Source: Acidimicrobiaceae bacterium UBA7830 (GTDB taxonomy: Bacteria > Actinomycetota > Acidimicrobiia > Acidimicrobiales > Ilumatobacteraceae). From it: DNA of 30,367 nucleotides. Within the stretch, counting starts at the first letter, position 1. Every line of letters starts with the position of its first letter. The translations under genes and the position numbers were made by a program. The DNA lies in the NCBI GenBank assembly GCA_002501485.1, contig DLTS01000061.1, positions 1-30,367 on the forward strand, read 5' to 3'. Positions 8,162 through 16,357 of the stretch are shown here, one piece after another. Under the pieces are notes generated by a model, which searched no databases, was not told the origin of the DNA, and saw only the letters and a program-made list of their open reading frames with translations.

Positions 8162-9268
8162 TTAGCGAGGTTCGCGGGGAAGGCCGAGCACCCGTTCACC
8201 GAGGATGTTGCGCATCACGTTCGAGGTGCCACCCATAATGGTGTACCCGGGGGCATATGCAATCGCCTTCGTCGTTTCGTTCCACAGCGTGGCCTCGGGG
8301 CCAAGCACCCGAGCAACAAACTGCGCAACCCGCCATTCATGTTCAGTGCAGAAACACTTCGTCGCAGCCGAGAACCCTGAAGGTGCCTGTTGAAGCACCT
8401 CTCGAATCACGAGAATTCGACCGATGCGGTACGCAGATTCGAGAGCCGCAATTTCTTGGCGAATAAGGGGGTCTGATCGGTCGGCGCGCTCAACCGCCAT
8501 CTGGTAAATCGCCTGGTTCGAGACGAGACGATCGATACCGCCTCGCTCGTGCTCGAGTTGCCGCATCGTCTGCTTAAACGCGTTGCCTTCAATGCCGACG
8601 AGATTATGAACGGGCACACGTACGTCGGTGAAGAACACCTCGGTGAAGTGCCGGTTGGTCGTCATGTCTTTGATGGTCCGAACCTCGATGCCATCGGAGT
8701 CCATCGGCACGATGATTTCACTAATTCCTGCGTGAGGTGGGCCCTCTGATGAGGTTCGGCATATCAGATAGCAGTAGTCAGCAAGAGCACCGAACGACGT
8801 CCAGATTTTTTGGCCGTTGATGACGAACTCATCGCCTTCTCGCCGAGCGGAGGTGACAAGTGATGCCAAGTCGCTGCCAGAGTTTGGTTCCGACATGCCG
8901 ATGCACCAGGTGGTCTCACCAGTGAGCATGTTCGGCAAAAACTCTGCTTGCTGGTCTTCTCGACCAAAGGTGATGAGTGCCGGGCCCATTTGTCGGTCCG
9001 CAAACCACATGGCGGCAAGAGGGGCTCCGGCTGCGATGAGTTCTTCACCGATGATGAGACGATCGATTGCTGGGCGTCCACCACCGCCGTACTCGGCAGG
9101 CCATGTGAGGCCGATCCAGCCTTTTTCGCCCATCTCTCGAGCAAATTCTTTTGAGTATCCGTTGATCCAAGAGTCGGCATGCCAGCCGTGCTTTTCAACT
9201 GCGGCCCGAGCGAATTCGCGGGCCTCCTTGCGAAGTGTCTGCTGCTCTTCGGTCCAGGTGAATTCCAT
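8162..9268 (-). CDS. Acyl-CoA dehydrogenase family protein
   Basis: A 368-residue FAD-dependent acyl-CoA dehydrogenase of normal length. N-terminal TEEQQTLRKEAREFAR, the middle beta-domain GMSEPNSGSDLAS (about 124-136) with NGQKIWTS, then C-terminal helices ending IMGGTSNVMRNILGERVLGLPR. The usual C-terminal catalytic Glu (YEGT motif) is Gly here, but RQLEHERGG carries Glu241 on the helix G site used by isovaleryl/long-chain and mycobacterial FadE-type enzymes, so activity is expected. ATG 9268 lies 4 nt after the citrate synthase stop with GGAG just upstream, so the two form an operon. The substrate is an acyl-CoA of unknown chain type. Confidence 0.93.
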   Translation of the reverse strand: MEFTWTEEQQTLRKEAREFARAAVEKHGWHADSWINGYSKEFAREMGEKGWIGLTWPAEYGGGGRPAIDRLIIGEELIAAGAPLAAMWFADRQMGPALITFGREDQQAEFLPNMLTGETTWCIGMSEPNSGSDLASLVTSARREGDEFVINGQKIWTSFGALADYCYLICRTSSEGPPHAGISEIIVPMDSDGIEVRTIKDMTTNRHFTEVFFTDVRVPVHNLVGIEGNAFKQTMRQLEHERGGIDRLVSNQAIYQMAVERADRSDPLIRQEIAALESAYRIGRILVIREVLQQAPSGFSAATKCFCTEHEWRVAQFVARVLGPEATLWNETTKAIAYAPGYTIMGGTSNVMRNILGERVLGLPREPR

Positions 9269-9272
9269 GTGG

Positions 9273-10544
9273 TCAGCTCCGTGATGCCAAGGGCACGTAG
9301 TCGCGGCTTTCCGGGCCTATGTACCACTGGCGTGGTCGTGAGATCTTTTGGTCTTTATCGGCGAGTAGTTCCTGCCAGTGAGCGAGCCAACCAGCTGTAC
9401 GAGGGATCGCAAAGAGCACGGTGAACATGTCAACCGGGAATCCCATCGCTTGGTAGATGAGCCCGGAGTAGAAGTCAACGTTCGGGTACAACTTGCGGTC
9501 GACGAAGTATGGGTCTTGCAGGGCAACTTCTTCGAGTTTGAGCGCAATGTCAAGAAGGGGATTCTTCCCGGTCACATCGAACACGTCGTAGGCCGTCTGC
9601 TTAATGATCTTTGCGCGCGGATCGTAGTTCTTGTACACCCGGTGACCAAAGCCCATCAGGCGACCCTCGCCATCTTTCACTGACTGAATGAAGGCGGGAA
9701 CGTTTTCGACTGAGCCAATTTCACTCAGCATGCGTACGACGGCTTCGTTCGCTCCACCGTGCAGCGGGCCGTACAGAGCGCTTGCTGCCGCAGCAGCAGA
9801 GGAGTATGGGTCAGCATTTGAAGAGCCGACAACTCGCATGGCGGTGGTTCCGCAGTTTTGTTCGTGATCGGCATGGAGAATGAACAGGACGTCCATTGCT
9901 TTTTCGAGTACCGGGTCAAGTTGATAGTCGTCGCCGATCTTCCACATCATTGACAAGAAGTTCGCCGGGAAAGAAATGTCGTTATTTGGGTAGTTGAACG
10001 GGAGACCGACGCTGAATCGATAGCACATCGCAGCCATGGTTGGGGTTTTAGCGATGAGGCGAAGCACCTGCTTGTGGCGGCTCGCAGGATCGTCGATGTC
10101 TTTGGCGCCGTCATAGAACGTTCCCAACGCAGCGAGCGCAGAAACGAACATTCCCATCGGGTGAGCGTCGTAGTGGAAGCCGTCGACAAAGCGCTTACGC
10201 ATGTTTTCGTGAATAAACGTGTGGTGCGTGATGTCATGACTCCACACAGCTAGCTGCTCGGAGGTTGGAAGTTCGCCGTGAAGAAGGAGGTAGGCAACTT
10301 CTAGGAAGGTTGACTGCTCTGCCAGTTGCTCGATGGGGTAACCGCCGTAGCGCAGGATGCCATTTTCGCCGTCGAGATATGTGATTGCTGACTTGCACGA
10401 TGCTGTCTGCATGTATGCGGGGTCGTAGACAAAGAGTGACGGGTCTAACGAGCGGATTGCTGACGCAGGAAACACCCCACCCTCAATCGGAACGGTGACG
10501 GTCTGTCCAGTCCTGTCGTCGGTAATCGTGATCGTCTCAGCCAC
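9273..10544 (-). CDS. gltA: Citrate synthase (type II)
   Basis: A 423-residue citrate synthase, condensing oxaloacetate and acetyl-CoA. Active-site residues are present: His226 in LHADHEQN, His262 in PLHGGANE, His301 in GFGHRVY and Asp357 in VDFYSG, the last three matching His264, His305 and Asp362 of the E. coli enzyme. The length fits the large bacterial type II form. The frame opens at TTG 10559, but GGAGGA at 10552-10557 is correctly spaced for GTG 10544, which I choose. A possible -10 (TACATT) lies at 10584-10589. It is followed 4 nt later by an acyl-CoA dehydrogenase, a link between beta-oxidation and TCA-cycle entry. Confidence 0.97.
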   Translation of the reverse strand: MAETITITDDRTGQTVTVPIEGGVFPASAIRSLDPSLFVYDPAYMQTASCKSAITYLDGENGILRYGGYPIEQLAEQSTFLEVAYLLLHGELPTSEQLAVWSHDITHHTFIHENMRKRFVDGFHYDAHPMGMFVSALAALGTFYDGAKDIDDPASRHKQVLRLIAKTPTMAAMCYRFSVGLPFNYPNNDISFPANFLSMMWKIGDDYQLDPVLEKAMDVLFILHADHEQNCGTTAMRVVGSSNADPYSSAAAAASALYGPLHGGANEAVVRMLSEIGSVENVPAFIQSVKDGEGRLMGFGHRVYKNYDPRAKIIKQTAYDVFDVTGKNPLLDIALKLEEVALQDPYFVDRKLYPNVDFYSGLIYQAMGFPVDMFTVLFAIPRTAGWLAHWQELLADKDQKISRPRQWYIGPESRDYVPLASRS

Positions 10545-10551
10545 TGTGGCT

Positions 10552-10557
10552 TCCTCC
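10552..10557 (-). promoter_or_regulatory. Ribosome binding site deciding the gltA start
   Basis: GGAGGA on the minus strand, 7 nt before GTG 10544. It overlaps the TTG codon that opens the frame at 10559, so the longer reading is unlikely. Confidence 0.75.
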
Positions 10558-10638
10558 AAATTTGTAGGGCTTTGGTCGCTTCAAATGTACCGTTTTTGGC
10601 CTATGTGAAACTAACGCTGGATGAAGTTTGGCATTCTT

Positions 10639-12054
10639 CTACAGCGGAGAGTTGCCGTGTCGACGGTGTGGTCGCTGGTCTCGCTTGTTTGACAGCATCG
10701 AAAGTGATGCAGCGATCGTTGCCCGAGTGTCGGCTGGGTCGATGACGTCGTCGACATATCCGCGTTCGGCTGCGATGTATGGATTGAGTAATCGTTCGGT
10801 GTAATCGCTTTCGAAGGCAATGCGGTCGTTATCGGATGCACCTCTGCGAAGAATTGCAGATGCCTGTCCGGCGCCCATGACGGCGAGTTCTGCCCATGGC
10901 CACGCGAGGCAAACATCATTTCCCATCTTTTTTGAGTCCATAACGATGTACGCGCCGCCGTAACTCTTTCGAAGGATGACACAGATGCGAGGCACTGTTG
11001 CTTGCCCGTAGGCGTACACGAGTTGGGCGCCGTGGCGGATCATGCCTCGCCATTCGAGATCTTTGCCCGGGTAAAAACCAGGTGTGTCGACGAACGTGAT
11101 GATCGGAAGGTTGAAGGCGTCGCAGAAGTTCACGAAACGAGCCGCTTTTTGCGAGGCCGGGATGTCGAGGGTTCCTGCCAGTGCCATTGGCTGATTGGCA
11201 ATGATGCCGACCGGGCGTCCGCCAATCGAGGCGAATGCCGTGACGATATTGAGTGCCCACTGTGATCGAATCTCGGTTATTACGCCATCGTCAACAATCG
11301 ACTCGACAACGGAGCGGACGTCATAACTGCCCGTGGCGGTCTCGGGGATGTGGTCCCCGGCTTCAGGGGTCAACCGATCGATCGGATCTGACGTTGTAAG
11401 GCGAGGAGTCTCTGCATCGACACGATCTGGAAGGTAATTCAGGATCTCAACAATGACATCGCGCCCCTCTTTGCGAGTCTCAACAACCGCAGTGGCGAGG
11501 CCAGCTGATCGTTCCATCGTCGATGCGCTTCCAAGTTCGTCTTTCGTGATGTCGACACCGGTGAATTGACGGATCATGAGAGGGCCGTTGACGAAGGCGT
11601 ATGACGTCGAGGTCATGATGACAACGTCGACAAGCCCAAGAAGCAGAGCAGGTCCTGAAACTGCTGGTCCATCAACGATTGCAAATGTCGGCACTCGACC
11701 TGAGCACTTAGTGAGCAGCCGTGCCGCTGCTCCCCAGCCATGGAGCGGGGCAACACCCTCTGCAATGTCGGCTCCCGAGCTGTTGACGATGAGCACAATC
11801 GGGATGAGTTCATCGAGGGCGGTACGAAGCCCTTCGGAGATGATGGCTGTCATCTGAGACGACAGCGGGTGTGCGATCTCGCTGGCGTCGAATTCGATCC
11901 ACATGACCTTTCGGCCCTCAAGTCTCGTTACTCGTGCCGAAACGGGTGCAGGAATCCCGGTCGCGATTCCTACGTCGTCAATAGTCATGGCATTGAGAAT
12001 AGACGTTGGCGAGCTCGCCGACTGGGTAGATGAGGCTGGTGAGAGGGGATTCAC
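10639..12054 (-). CDS. Acyl-CoA carboxylase carboxyltransferase (beta) subunit-like protein
   Basis: A 471-residue two-lobed carboxyltransferase of the PccB/AccD family. The N lobe has VDGPAVSGPALLLGLVDVVI and SYAFVNGPLMIRQFTG. The C lobe has GIIANQPMALAGTLDI, KAARFVNFCDAFNLPIITF, DTPGFYPGKDLEWRGMIRHG and LRKSYGGAYIVMDSKKMG. The family moves a carboxyl group from biotin to acetyl-, propionyl- or longer acyl-CoA, or works in sodium-pumping decarboxylases. It is shorter than typical beta subunits (about 510-540), and no biotin carboxylase or biotin carrier gene is in the window. Start GTG 12054 overlaps the LysR stop (GTGA), so translation is coupled; ATG 11988 (residue 23) is an alternative. 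Substrate not assignable. Confidence 0.88.
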   Translation of the reverse strand: MNPLSPASSTQSASSPTSILNAMTIDDVGIATGIPAPVSARVTRLEGRKVMWIEFDASEIAHPLSSQMTAIISEGLRTALDELIPIVLIVNSSGADIAEGVAPLHGWGAAARLLTKCSGRVPTFAIVDGPAVSGPALLLGLVDVVIMTSTSYAFVNGPLMIRQFTGVDITKDELGSASTMERSAGLATAVVETRKEGRDVIVEILNYLPDRVDAETPRLTTSDPIDRLTPEAGDHIPETATGSYDVRSVVESIVDDGVITEIRSQWALNIVTAFASIGGRPVGIIANQPMALAGTLDIPASQKAARFVNFCDAFNLPIITFVDTPGFYPGKDLEWRGMIRHGAQLVYAYGQATVPRICVILRKSYGGAYIVMDSKKMGNDVCLAWPWAELAVMGAGQASAILRRGASDNDRIAFESDYTERLLNPYIAAERGYVDDVIDPADTRATIAASLSMLSNKRDQRPHRRHGNSPL

Positions 12055-12965
12055 TCTTCGCTGTGATGTAAGCCCTGATCTTCTGAAATCCTTTGACCAA
12101 TGACATCAGCGATTACGTCGTGAACTGCCCGGGTCGCAGCGGATGGGTTTGGTCGCTGTCGCCTAACCCACGCAACGCGACGGCGGGGGAGGCCGCTCAC
12201 ATGAACCATCGATGCACCTGCTAATTCGGTTTCACTCAGAGCGGTTGCAGGCACAATGGTCGCACCATGGCCATCAACTGCAAGCGCAGCTAGAAGCCTC
12301 ATACTGTCCACCTCTGCGAGCGAGTTCAGCGAGACCCCACGCTCAAGTGACGACCGTTCCAAAATTCTGCGAAGTCCGGCGCCAGCGGGCGGAAGGAGAA
12401 GAGGCACCCCGTCGAGATCAGTGATGTCGACTTCTTCACGTTGAGCAAGAGGATGCTCAGGCGGAGCAAGCAAGAGAAGTTCTTCATCGAAGAGTGGTTC
12501 GACGATGAGTTCTGGGTCATCGATGGGAAGGTGCAAGATCGCCGCATTGAGAAGACTGGAAACGACGTTGGGCACGAGTGCAGACGAACTTCCCTCGGTA
12601 ACGACGGTATGCACGCGGGGGTGTGTCTGTGCCATCTGGCGGAGCATTGGGGGAATCGCCCAACGCGCAATGGTGCCGATGACTCCAAGCCGAACGTCAC
12701 CGCTTACATCGTGATCGTTTGACTCCATGTCTGAGCGGATGTCATCCATCTCGTGCATGATGCGCCGAGCTCGTTCGAGCACTCGATTCCCATCCTCTGT
12801 CATTCGGCCGGTTTGACGATCGATGAGGGTGACACCGAGTTCTTTCTCAAGCCTGCTGATGTGAGCGGAAACGTTGGATTGCACCGTATAAAGGGAACGA
12901 GCGGCGGCAGAGAAACTCCCGTGATCGGCGATCGCAATTAATGTGTTGAGCTGACGAAGATCCAT
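12051..12965 (-). CDS. LysR-type transcriptional regulator
   Basis: A 304-residue LysR regulator. The N-terminal winged helix is MDLRQLNTLIAIADHGSFSA, continuing through AARSLYTVQSNVSAHISRLE (residues 1-48), with a linker helix and a periplasmic-binding-protein-like effector domain. The frame is open to 13013, but the family start is ATG 12965. TATCAT (12974-12979) lies 8 nt upstream of that ATG and would give a leaderless or very short-leader transcript. The gene is coupled to the carboxyltransferase (GTGA overlap), its most likely target. The upstream region holds a palindrome and a large inverted repeat suited to autoregulation. The effector is unknown. Confidence 0.93.
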   Translation of the reverse strand: MDLRQLNTLIAIADHGSFSAAARSLYTVQSNVSAHISRLEKELGVTLIDRQTGRMTEDGNRVLERARRIMHEMDDIRSDMESNDHDVSGDVRLGVIGTIARWAIPPMLRQMAQTHPRVHTVVTEGSSSALVPNVVSSLLNAAILHLPIDDPELIVEPLFDEELLLLAPPEHPLAQREEVDITDLDGVPLLLPPAGAGLRRILERSSLERGVSLNSLAEVDSMRLLAALAVDGHGATIVPATALSETELAGASMVHVSGLPRRRVAWVRRQRPNPSAATRAVHDVIADVIGQRISEDQGLHHSEE

Positions 12966-12973
12966 CTCTAAAA

Positions 12974-12990
12974 ATGATACGAGATATCTC
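12974..12990 (-). promoter_or_regulatory. Putative lysR promoter with overlapping palindrome
   Basis: A -10-like TATCAT (12979 to 12974, minus strand) is followed 8 nt later by ATG 12965. Directly upstream lies the perfect 10-bp palindrome GAGATATCTC (12981-12990). Repressor binding there would block the spacer. No good -35 is seen. Confidence 0.45.
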
Positions 12991-12991
12991 T

Positions 12992-13046
12992 GATATTTGC
13001 TTGCAAGATGCACTTACACACGTGCATACTTTCACAAGCAAATATC
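12992..13046. repeat. Nested inverted repeat between lysR and the 6C RNA
   Basis: Outer arms GATATTTGCTTG (12992-13003) and CAAGCAAATATC (13035-13046) are a perfect 12-bp inverted repeat. Inner arms ATGCAC (13008-13013) and GTGCAT (13022-13027) are a perfect 6-bp repeat with nearly the same centre. Corresponding outer arms are 43 bp apart, about four helical turns, so they could be paired half-sites for a LysR tetramer or another regulator. The left arm falls near the lysR -35 region and the right arm at the expected 6C RNA start. Confidence 0.7.
13001..13030 (+). promoter_or_regulatory. Putative promoter of the 6C RNA
   Basis: TTGCAA (13001-13006) and CATACT (13025-13030), each 4 of 6 to consensus and 18 bp apart, would start transcription near 13037, just before the first 6C hairpin. 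It lies inside the inverted repeat. Confidence 0.4.
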
Positions 13047-13140
13047 GTGCGGCACTTACCCCCCAAGTAACCGCTCGAGGAACCCGTCAGGGATTCCAGG
13101 TTGAGACGCCCCGGCCCCCCATCGGGGCGTTTCCCGTTTT
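13037..13140 (+). ncRNA. 6C small RNA
   Basis: Two hairpins each present a run of six cytosines in the loop, the defining trait of the actinobacterial 6C RNA family (mycobacterial B11). Hairpin 1: ACTT (13054-13057), loop A plus CCCCCC (13059-13064), AAGT (13065-13068). Hairpin 2: ACGCCCCG (13106-13113), loop GCCCCCCAT, CGGGGCGT (13123-13130), a perfect 8-bp stem. A third hairpin, GGAACCC/GGG-A-TTCC (13079-13097), sits between. Hairpin 2 runs into TTTCCCGTTTT, so it can also serve as the terminator. B11 is reported to act in trans by pairing its C-rich loops with G-rich targets. The 5' end is inferred from the promoter guess; the 3' end from the T-rich tail. Confidence 0.85.
13104..13140 (+). 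terminator. Intrinsic terminator formed by the second 6C hairpin
   Basis: A perfect GC-rich 8-bp stem (13106-13113 with 13123-13130) is followed by an interrupted T-tract at 13130-13140 on the + strand. The T-rich tail fixes the orientation of the RNA; the other strand has no such tail. Confidence 0.65.
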
Positions 13141-13299
13141 CAGGTTTCGTTTGCGGACATGCATCCTTGATTAAGGTCGGGCAAACGATATAGAGCAGAA
13201 CTCTTTTCAAGGCCTCTAATCCCCTGTGAGCGCCATGGATAACTCCTCACGCACAATTGAGCCGGCGGCAATGCTGTGACGAAGACGGAAAAGCAGCGG
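13141..13299. other. Intergenic remainder between the 6C RNA and the aconitase stop
   Basis: About 160 bp with no convincing gene. On the minus strand the codons after the aconitase TAA stay open for about 27 codons, and a GAGGAG precedes an ATG at 13236 that opens only a six-codon frame. I assign no function. No clear terminator for aconitase is seen. Confidence 0.5.
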
Positions 13300-15564
13300 T
13301 TAGGACTCGGCTGCGACCTTGGCACGAACGATATTGAGGGCCGAACCGGCAATGAACCACTCGACTTGTTCGGGACTGAACGTATGGGTGGTCTCAAATT
13401 CATATGTCGACCCATCGAGACGAGTGCCAACACATCGAACCTTTTCGCCGGGTACTGGTGGAAGGTTGATGATCGCAAGACGATCCTCCTCACCAATGAC
13501 GTCGTAGGAATCTGGATCAGCGAACGTTAGAGGCAGCATTCCCTGCTTCTTCAGATTGGTCTCATGGATGCGAGCGAACGATCGGGCGATGACGGCAACT
13601 CCGTTCCGGAACCTCGGCTCCATTGCCGCATGCTCGCGTGACGATCCCTCTCCATAGTTTCGGTCCCCTATTGCGACCCATTGAATGGCCGCCTCGTGAT
13701 AGCGGCGTGCGATTTCGGGGTAGGTGCGTCGATCGCCGTCGGTGGTGTCAAGCCCAACGCCAACTGCATCGTCGTAGGCGTTGACTGCACCAGCGAAGAG
13801 ATTGCCTGAGATATTTTCGAGGTGGCCGCGGTATTTCAACCAAGGTCCAGCTGCAGAGATATGGTCGGTGGTGCATTTACCCTGTGCTTTCATGAGCACT
13901 GGTAGACCCTCGTAGTCATTGCCATCCCAAGGGCTGAACGGCTCGAGCAACTGAAGGCGGTCGCTAGTTGCGGCAACCTCCACGCTGACACCACTTGGGT
14001 CAGCGGGAGGAGCAGTGAAGGTGTCTTCGCCCGGGTCGTACCCATCAGCTGGAAGCACCTCACCGACCGGAGCATCGAGTGAGACCTCGGTGCCATCAGG
14101 GGCAGTGATCGTCTCGGTAACAGGGTCGAAATCGAGTCGTCCTGACAGCGCAATCGCCATCACCGTGTCAGGAGAGGTGACAAACGAAAGCGTATTTGGA
14201 GAACCGTCATTTCGCTTGGGGAAGTTGCGATTAAACGAGTTGACGATGGTGTTGGGAACCGACGTCACTTCCTCAGGCCGGCTCCACTGGCCAATGCATG
14301 GGCCACATGCATTGGCCAGAACGGTGGCCCCAATCGTTTCGAGGTCGGCGAGAATGCCGTCGCGTTCGATCGTCGCACGAGTTTGCTCTGAGCCAGGGGT
14401 GATAAGTAGATCGACCTTGCAGGTCAAACCATGAGCAGCAGCCTGACGTGCGATTGACGCAGCACGAGTGAGATCCTCATACGACGAGTTTGTGCACGAG
14501 CCGATCAGAGCGGCTGAAACTTCGAGCGGCCACCCATTCTCAGTCGCTGCTGCACTGACCTCAGCGCCAGTGCGGTGAGCACGGTCGGGGGAGTGAGGCC
14601 CATTAATCATCGGTCGCAGGTCACTCAAGTTGATTTCGATGAGCTGGTCGTAGCTTGCGCCATCATCAGGCCGGAGATCGTTCGCAACCGCATCTGCGGC
14701 ATCTGCGATGTCTGCACGCCCGGTTGAACGCAAGTACTCAGCCATGTTGGAGTCGTATGCGAACACCGACGTCGTTGCGCCAATTTCCGCCCCCATATTG
14801 CAGATCGTTGCTTTGCCAGTTGCGGAAATGGAGTCTGCACCTGGACCGTGGTACTCCACGATTGCTCCGGTACCACCCTCGACCGTGAGTTGGCGTGCAA
14901 CTTCGAGAATAACGTCTTTCGGTGACGACCAGCCACTGAGAGAACCGATGAGGCGGATACCAATTACCTTTGGCCACCGAACATTCCACGGGAAGCCCGT
15001 CATGACATCAACGGCATCTGCACCACCTACGCCGATGGCAACCATTCCGAGTCCGCCAGCATTTGGGGTGTGGGAGTCGGTTCCGATCATCATTCCGCCA
15101 GGGAATGCGTAGTTTTCGAGCACCACTTGGTGAATGATTCCCGAACCGGGACCCCAGAAACCAATTCCGTATTTGGCTGAGACGCTTCGCAGAAAGTCGT
15201 ACACCTCCCGGTTGGTGTCGATAGCGACACCAATGTCGATGCTTGCGCCAACCTTCGCCTGGATGAGGTGGTCGCAGTGAACTGTTGAAGGCACAGCCGC
15301 TTCAGGAAGGCCTGCCGTCATAAATTGAAGGAGGGCCATTTGAGCGGTGGCATCCTGCATCGCAACACGATCAGGGTTGAAGTCTGCGTATGAGACTCCT
15401 CGCTCCATTTCCTGACCCTCTGGGTCCGCAAGGTGATTGATCAGGATCTTCTCAGAGAGCGTCAGCGGACGACCGAGGCGGGTGCGCCCAAGATTCACCC
15501 GTTCAAAGAGCGATTCGTAGACAGCGTTAACAAGTTTGATCGGTGTAGAGGCGCTCACGGACAT
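13300..15564 (-). CDS. Aconitate hydratase (mitochondrial-type aconitase)
   Basis: A 754-residue aconitase, converting citrate to isocitrate in the TCA cycle. The [4Fe-4S] ligands are Cys357 (GSCTNSS) and Cys420/Cys423 (ANACGPCIGQW). The swivel domain carries NYGEGSSREHAA (636-647) with the catalytic Ser at 642, and CTTDHISAAGPW is at 564-575. Length and motif spacing match the ACO2-like type (about 750-780), not the longer AcnA/IRP type or AcnB. ATG 15564 has TATAGT (15571-15576) ending 6 nt upstream, so the message is probably leaderless. The nitroreductase gene lies 43 nt upstream on the same strand. Confidence 0.96.
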   Translation of the reverse strand: MSVSASTPIKLVNAVYESLFERVNLGRTRLGRPLTLSEKILINHLADPEGQEMERGVSYADFNPDRVAMQDATAQMALLQFMTAGLPEAAVPSTVHCDHLIQAKVGASIDIGVAIDTNREVYDFLRSVSAKYGIGFWGPGSGIIHQVVLENYAFPGGMMIGTDSHTPNAGGLGMVAIGVGGADAVDVMTGFPWNVRWPKVIGIRLIGSLSGWSSPKDVILEVARQLTVEGGTGAIVEYHGPGADSISATGKATICNMGAEIGATTSVFAYDSNMAEYLRSTGRADIADAADAVANDLRPDDGASYDQLIEINLSDLRPMINGPHSPDRAHRTGAEVSAAATENGWPLEVSAALIGSCTNSSYEDLTRAASIARQAAAHGLTCKVDLLITPGSEQTRATIERDGILADLETIGATVLANACGPCIGQWSRPEEVTSVPNTIVNSFNRNFPKRNDGSPNTLSFVTSPDTVMAIALSGRLDFDPVTETITAPDGTEVSLDAPVGEVLPADGYDPGEDTFTAPPADPSGVSVEVAATSDRLQLLEPFSPWDGNDYEGLPVLMKAQGKCTTDHISAAGPWLKYRGHLENISGNLFAGAVNAYDDAVGVGLDTTDGDRRTYPEIARRYHEAAIQWVAIGDRNYGEGSSREHAAMEPRFRNGVAVIARSFARIHETNLKKQGMLPLTFADPDSYDVIGEEDRLAIINLPPVPGEKVRCVGTRLDGSTYEFETTHTFSPEQVEWFIAGSALNIVRAKVAAES

Positions 15565-15570
15565 TCGCCC

Positions 15571-15576
15571 ACTATA
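15571..15576 (-). promoter_or_regulatory. Putative -10 box for a leaderless aconitase transcript
   Basis: TATAGT (5 of 6 to TATAAT) ends 6 nt before ATG 15564, placing the transcription start at or near the start codon. No Shine-Dalgarno is present and the -35 region is weak, as is common for leaderless genes. Confidence 0.5.
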
Positions 15577-15607
15577 CGGAGCCGATGCCCGAGAGCGAAG
15601 ACTGGAA

Positions 15608-16264
15608 TTAACTCAGTCGCTCGCCCCACTTGCCCCAGTGTGTGACTTCGGAAGCCGGGAGTCGCGATGCGACCTTGAAGTCGGTTCCGATCGTGTGTGC
15701 GATGGGGAACAGCCCTGCTTGGGAGAACCGATCGAACGGGATTCCGAGAAGTTCAGCAGCTTTTTGCTCGCCGCCATTGATCATGTGCAGTGTCGTCCAT
15801 GCCGAGCCCAACCCGCGTTCGCGAAGAGCGAGCATAAAGCTCCACACCGCAGGAAGCAGAGAACCCCAGAACGCTGCCGAGTTATCAGCATCTGTTTTGC
15901 CTTCGATGCAAGGAATGAGAAGCACAGGGGCCTTTTCAAAATTGTCGGCAAGGTATTGCGCGGAATCGACAACCCGTGGCGTGGCTGCAGCTCGAGGGTC
16001 ATCTGCGTCGTATTCGGGGCGAGGCATCTGGCGGTAGAGGGCGAAGTTCTCTGCGTAGATCTCCTTCAGCGTTGCTCGATCTGATTCATCGGTGATGAAC
16101 ATCCACTGCCAACCCTGCCGGTTCGAGCCGGTGGGGGCTTGAAGGGCGATTTCGAGGCATTCCATGATGACGTCGGTGGACACCTCCCGGTCGAAGTCAA
16201 GACGCTTTCTTACGCTCCGTGTTGTGGTCAGAACTTCGTCGGCGTTGAGGTTGAGTTTTGTCAT
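15608..16264 (-). CDS. Nitroreductase family protein
   Basis: A 218-residue FMN-dependent nitroreductase-fold protein, distinct from the one at 1823. The N-terminal signature TTTRSVRKRLDFDREVS is followed by CLEIALQAPTGSNRQGWQW, where Arg and Ser/Asn contact FMN. The C-terminal part has ALRERGLGSAWTTLHM and LFPIAHTIGTDF. The frame opens at TTG 16270, but ATG 16264 (MTKLNLNADEVL) is the better start. It is divergent from the crotonase gene, with 93 bp between the two starts, and upstream of aconitase on the same strand. The substrate is unknown. Confidence 0.87.
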   Translation of the reverse strand: MTKLNLNADEVLTTTRSVRKRLDFDREVSTDVIMECLEIALQAPTGSNRQGWQWMFITDESDRATLKEIYAENFALYRQMPRPEYDADDPRAAATPRVVDSAQYLADNFEKAPVLLIPCIEGKTDADNSAAFWGSLLPAVWSFMLALRERGLGSAWTTLHMINGGEQKAAELLGIPFDRFSQAGLFPIAHTIGTDFKVASRLPASEVTHWGKWGERLS

Positions 16265-16357
16265 ATGCAAAAGTCTTGCAGAGGTGAGAGTTTTTCAGCG
16301 CAGCGAAGCGATCATCTGAATTCGTTGTGGCTCGACATGATCTGAGAGCATTTAGGT

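Noticed and set aside
12981..12990. GAGATATCTC as a restriction-modification or attachment-site signal
   Set aside because: A lone 10-bp palindrome with no recombinase or modification gene nearby; it fits better as a regulatory site.
13219..13299. In-frame open codons after the aconitase stop, with a Shine-Dalgarno-like GAGGAG and a six-codon frame
   Set aside because: Aconitase already ends where relatives do, and about 27 open codons are expected by chance; no evidence of readthrough.
13140..13496. 118-codon minus-strand frame covering the end of aconitase and the following intergenic region
   Set aside because: It overlaps conserved aconitase codons in another frame and shows no family resemblance.
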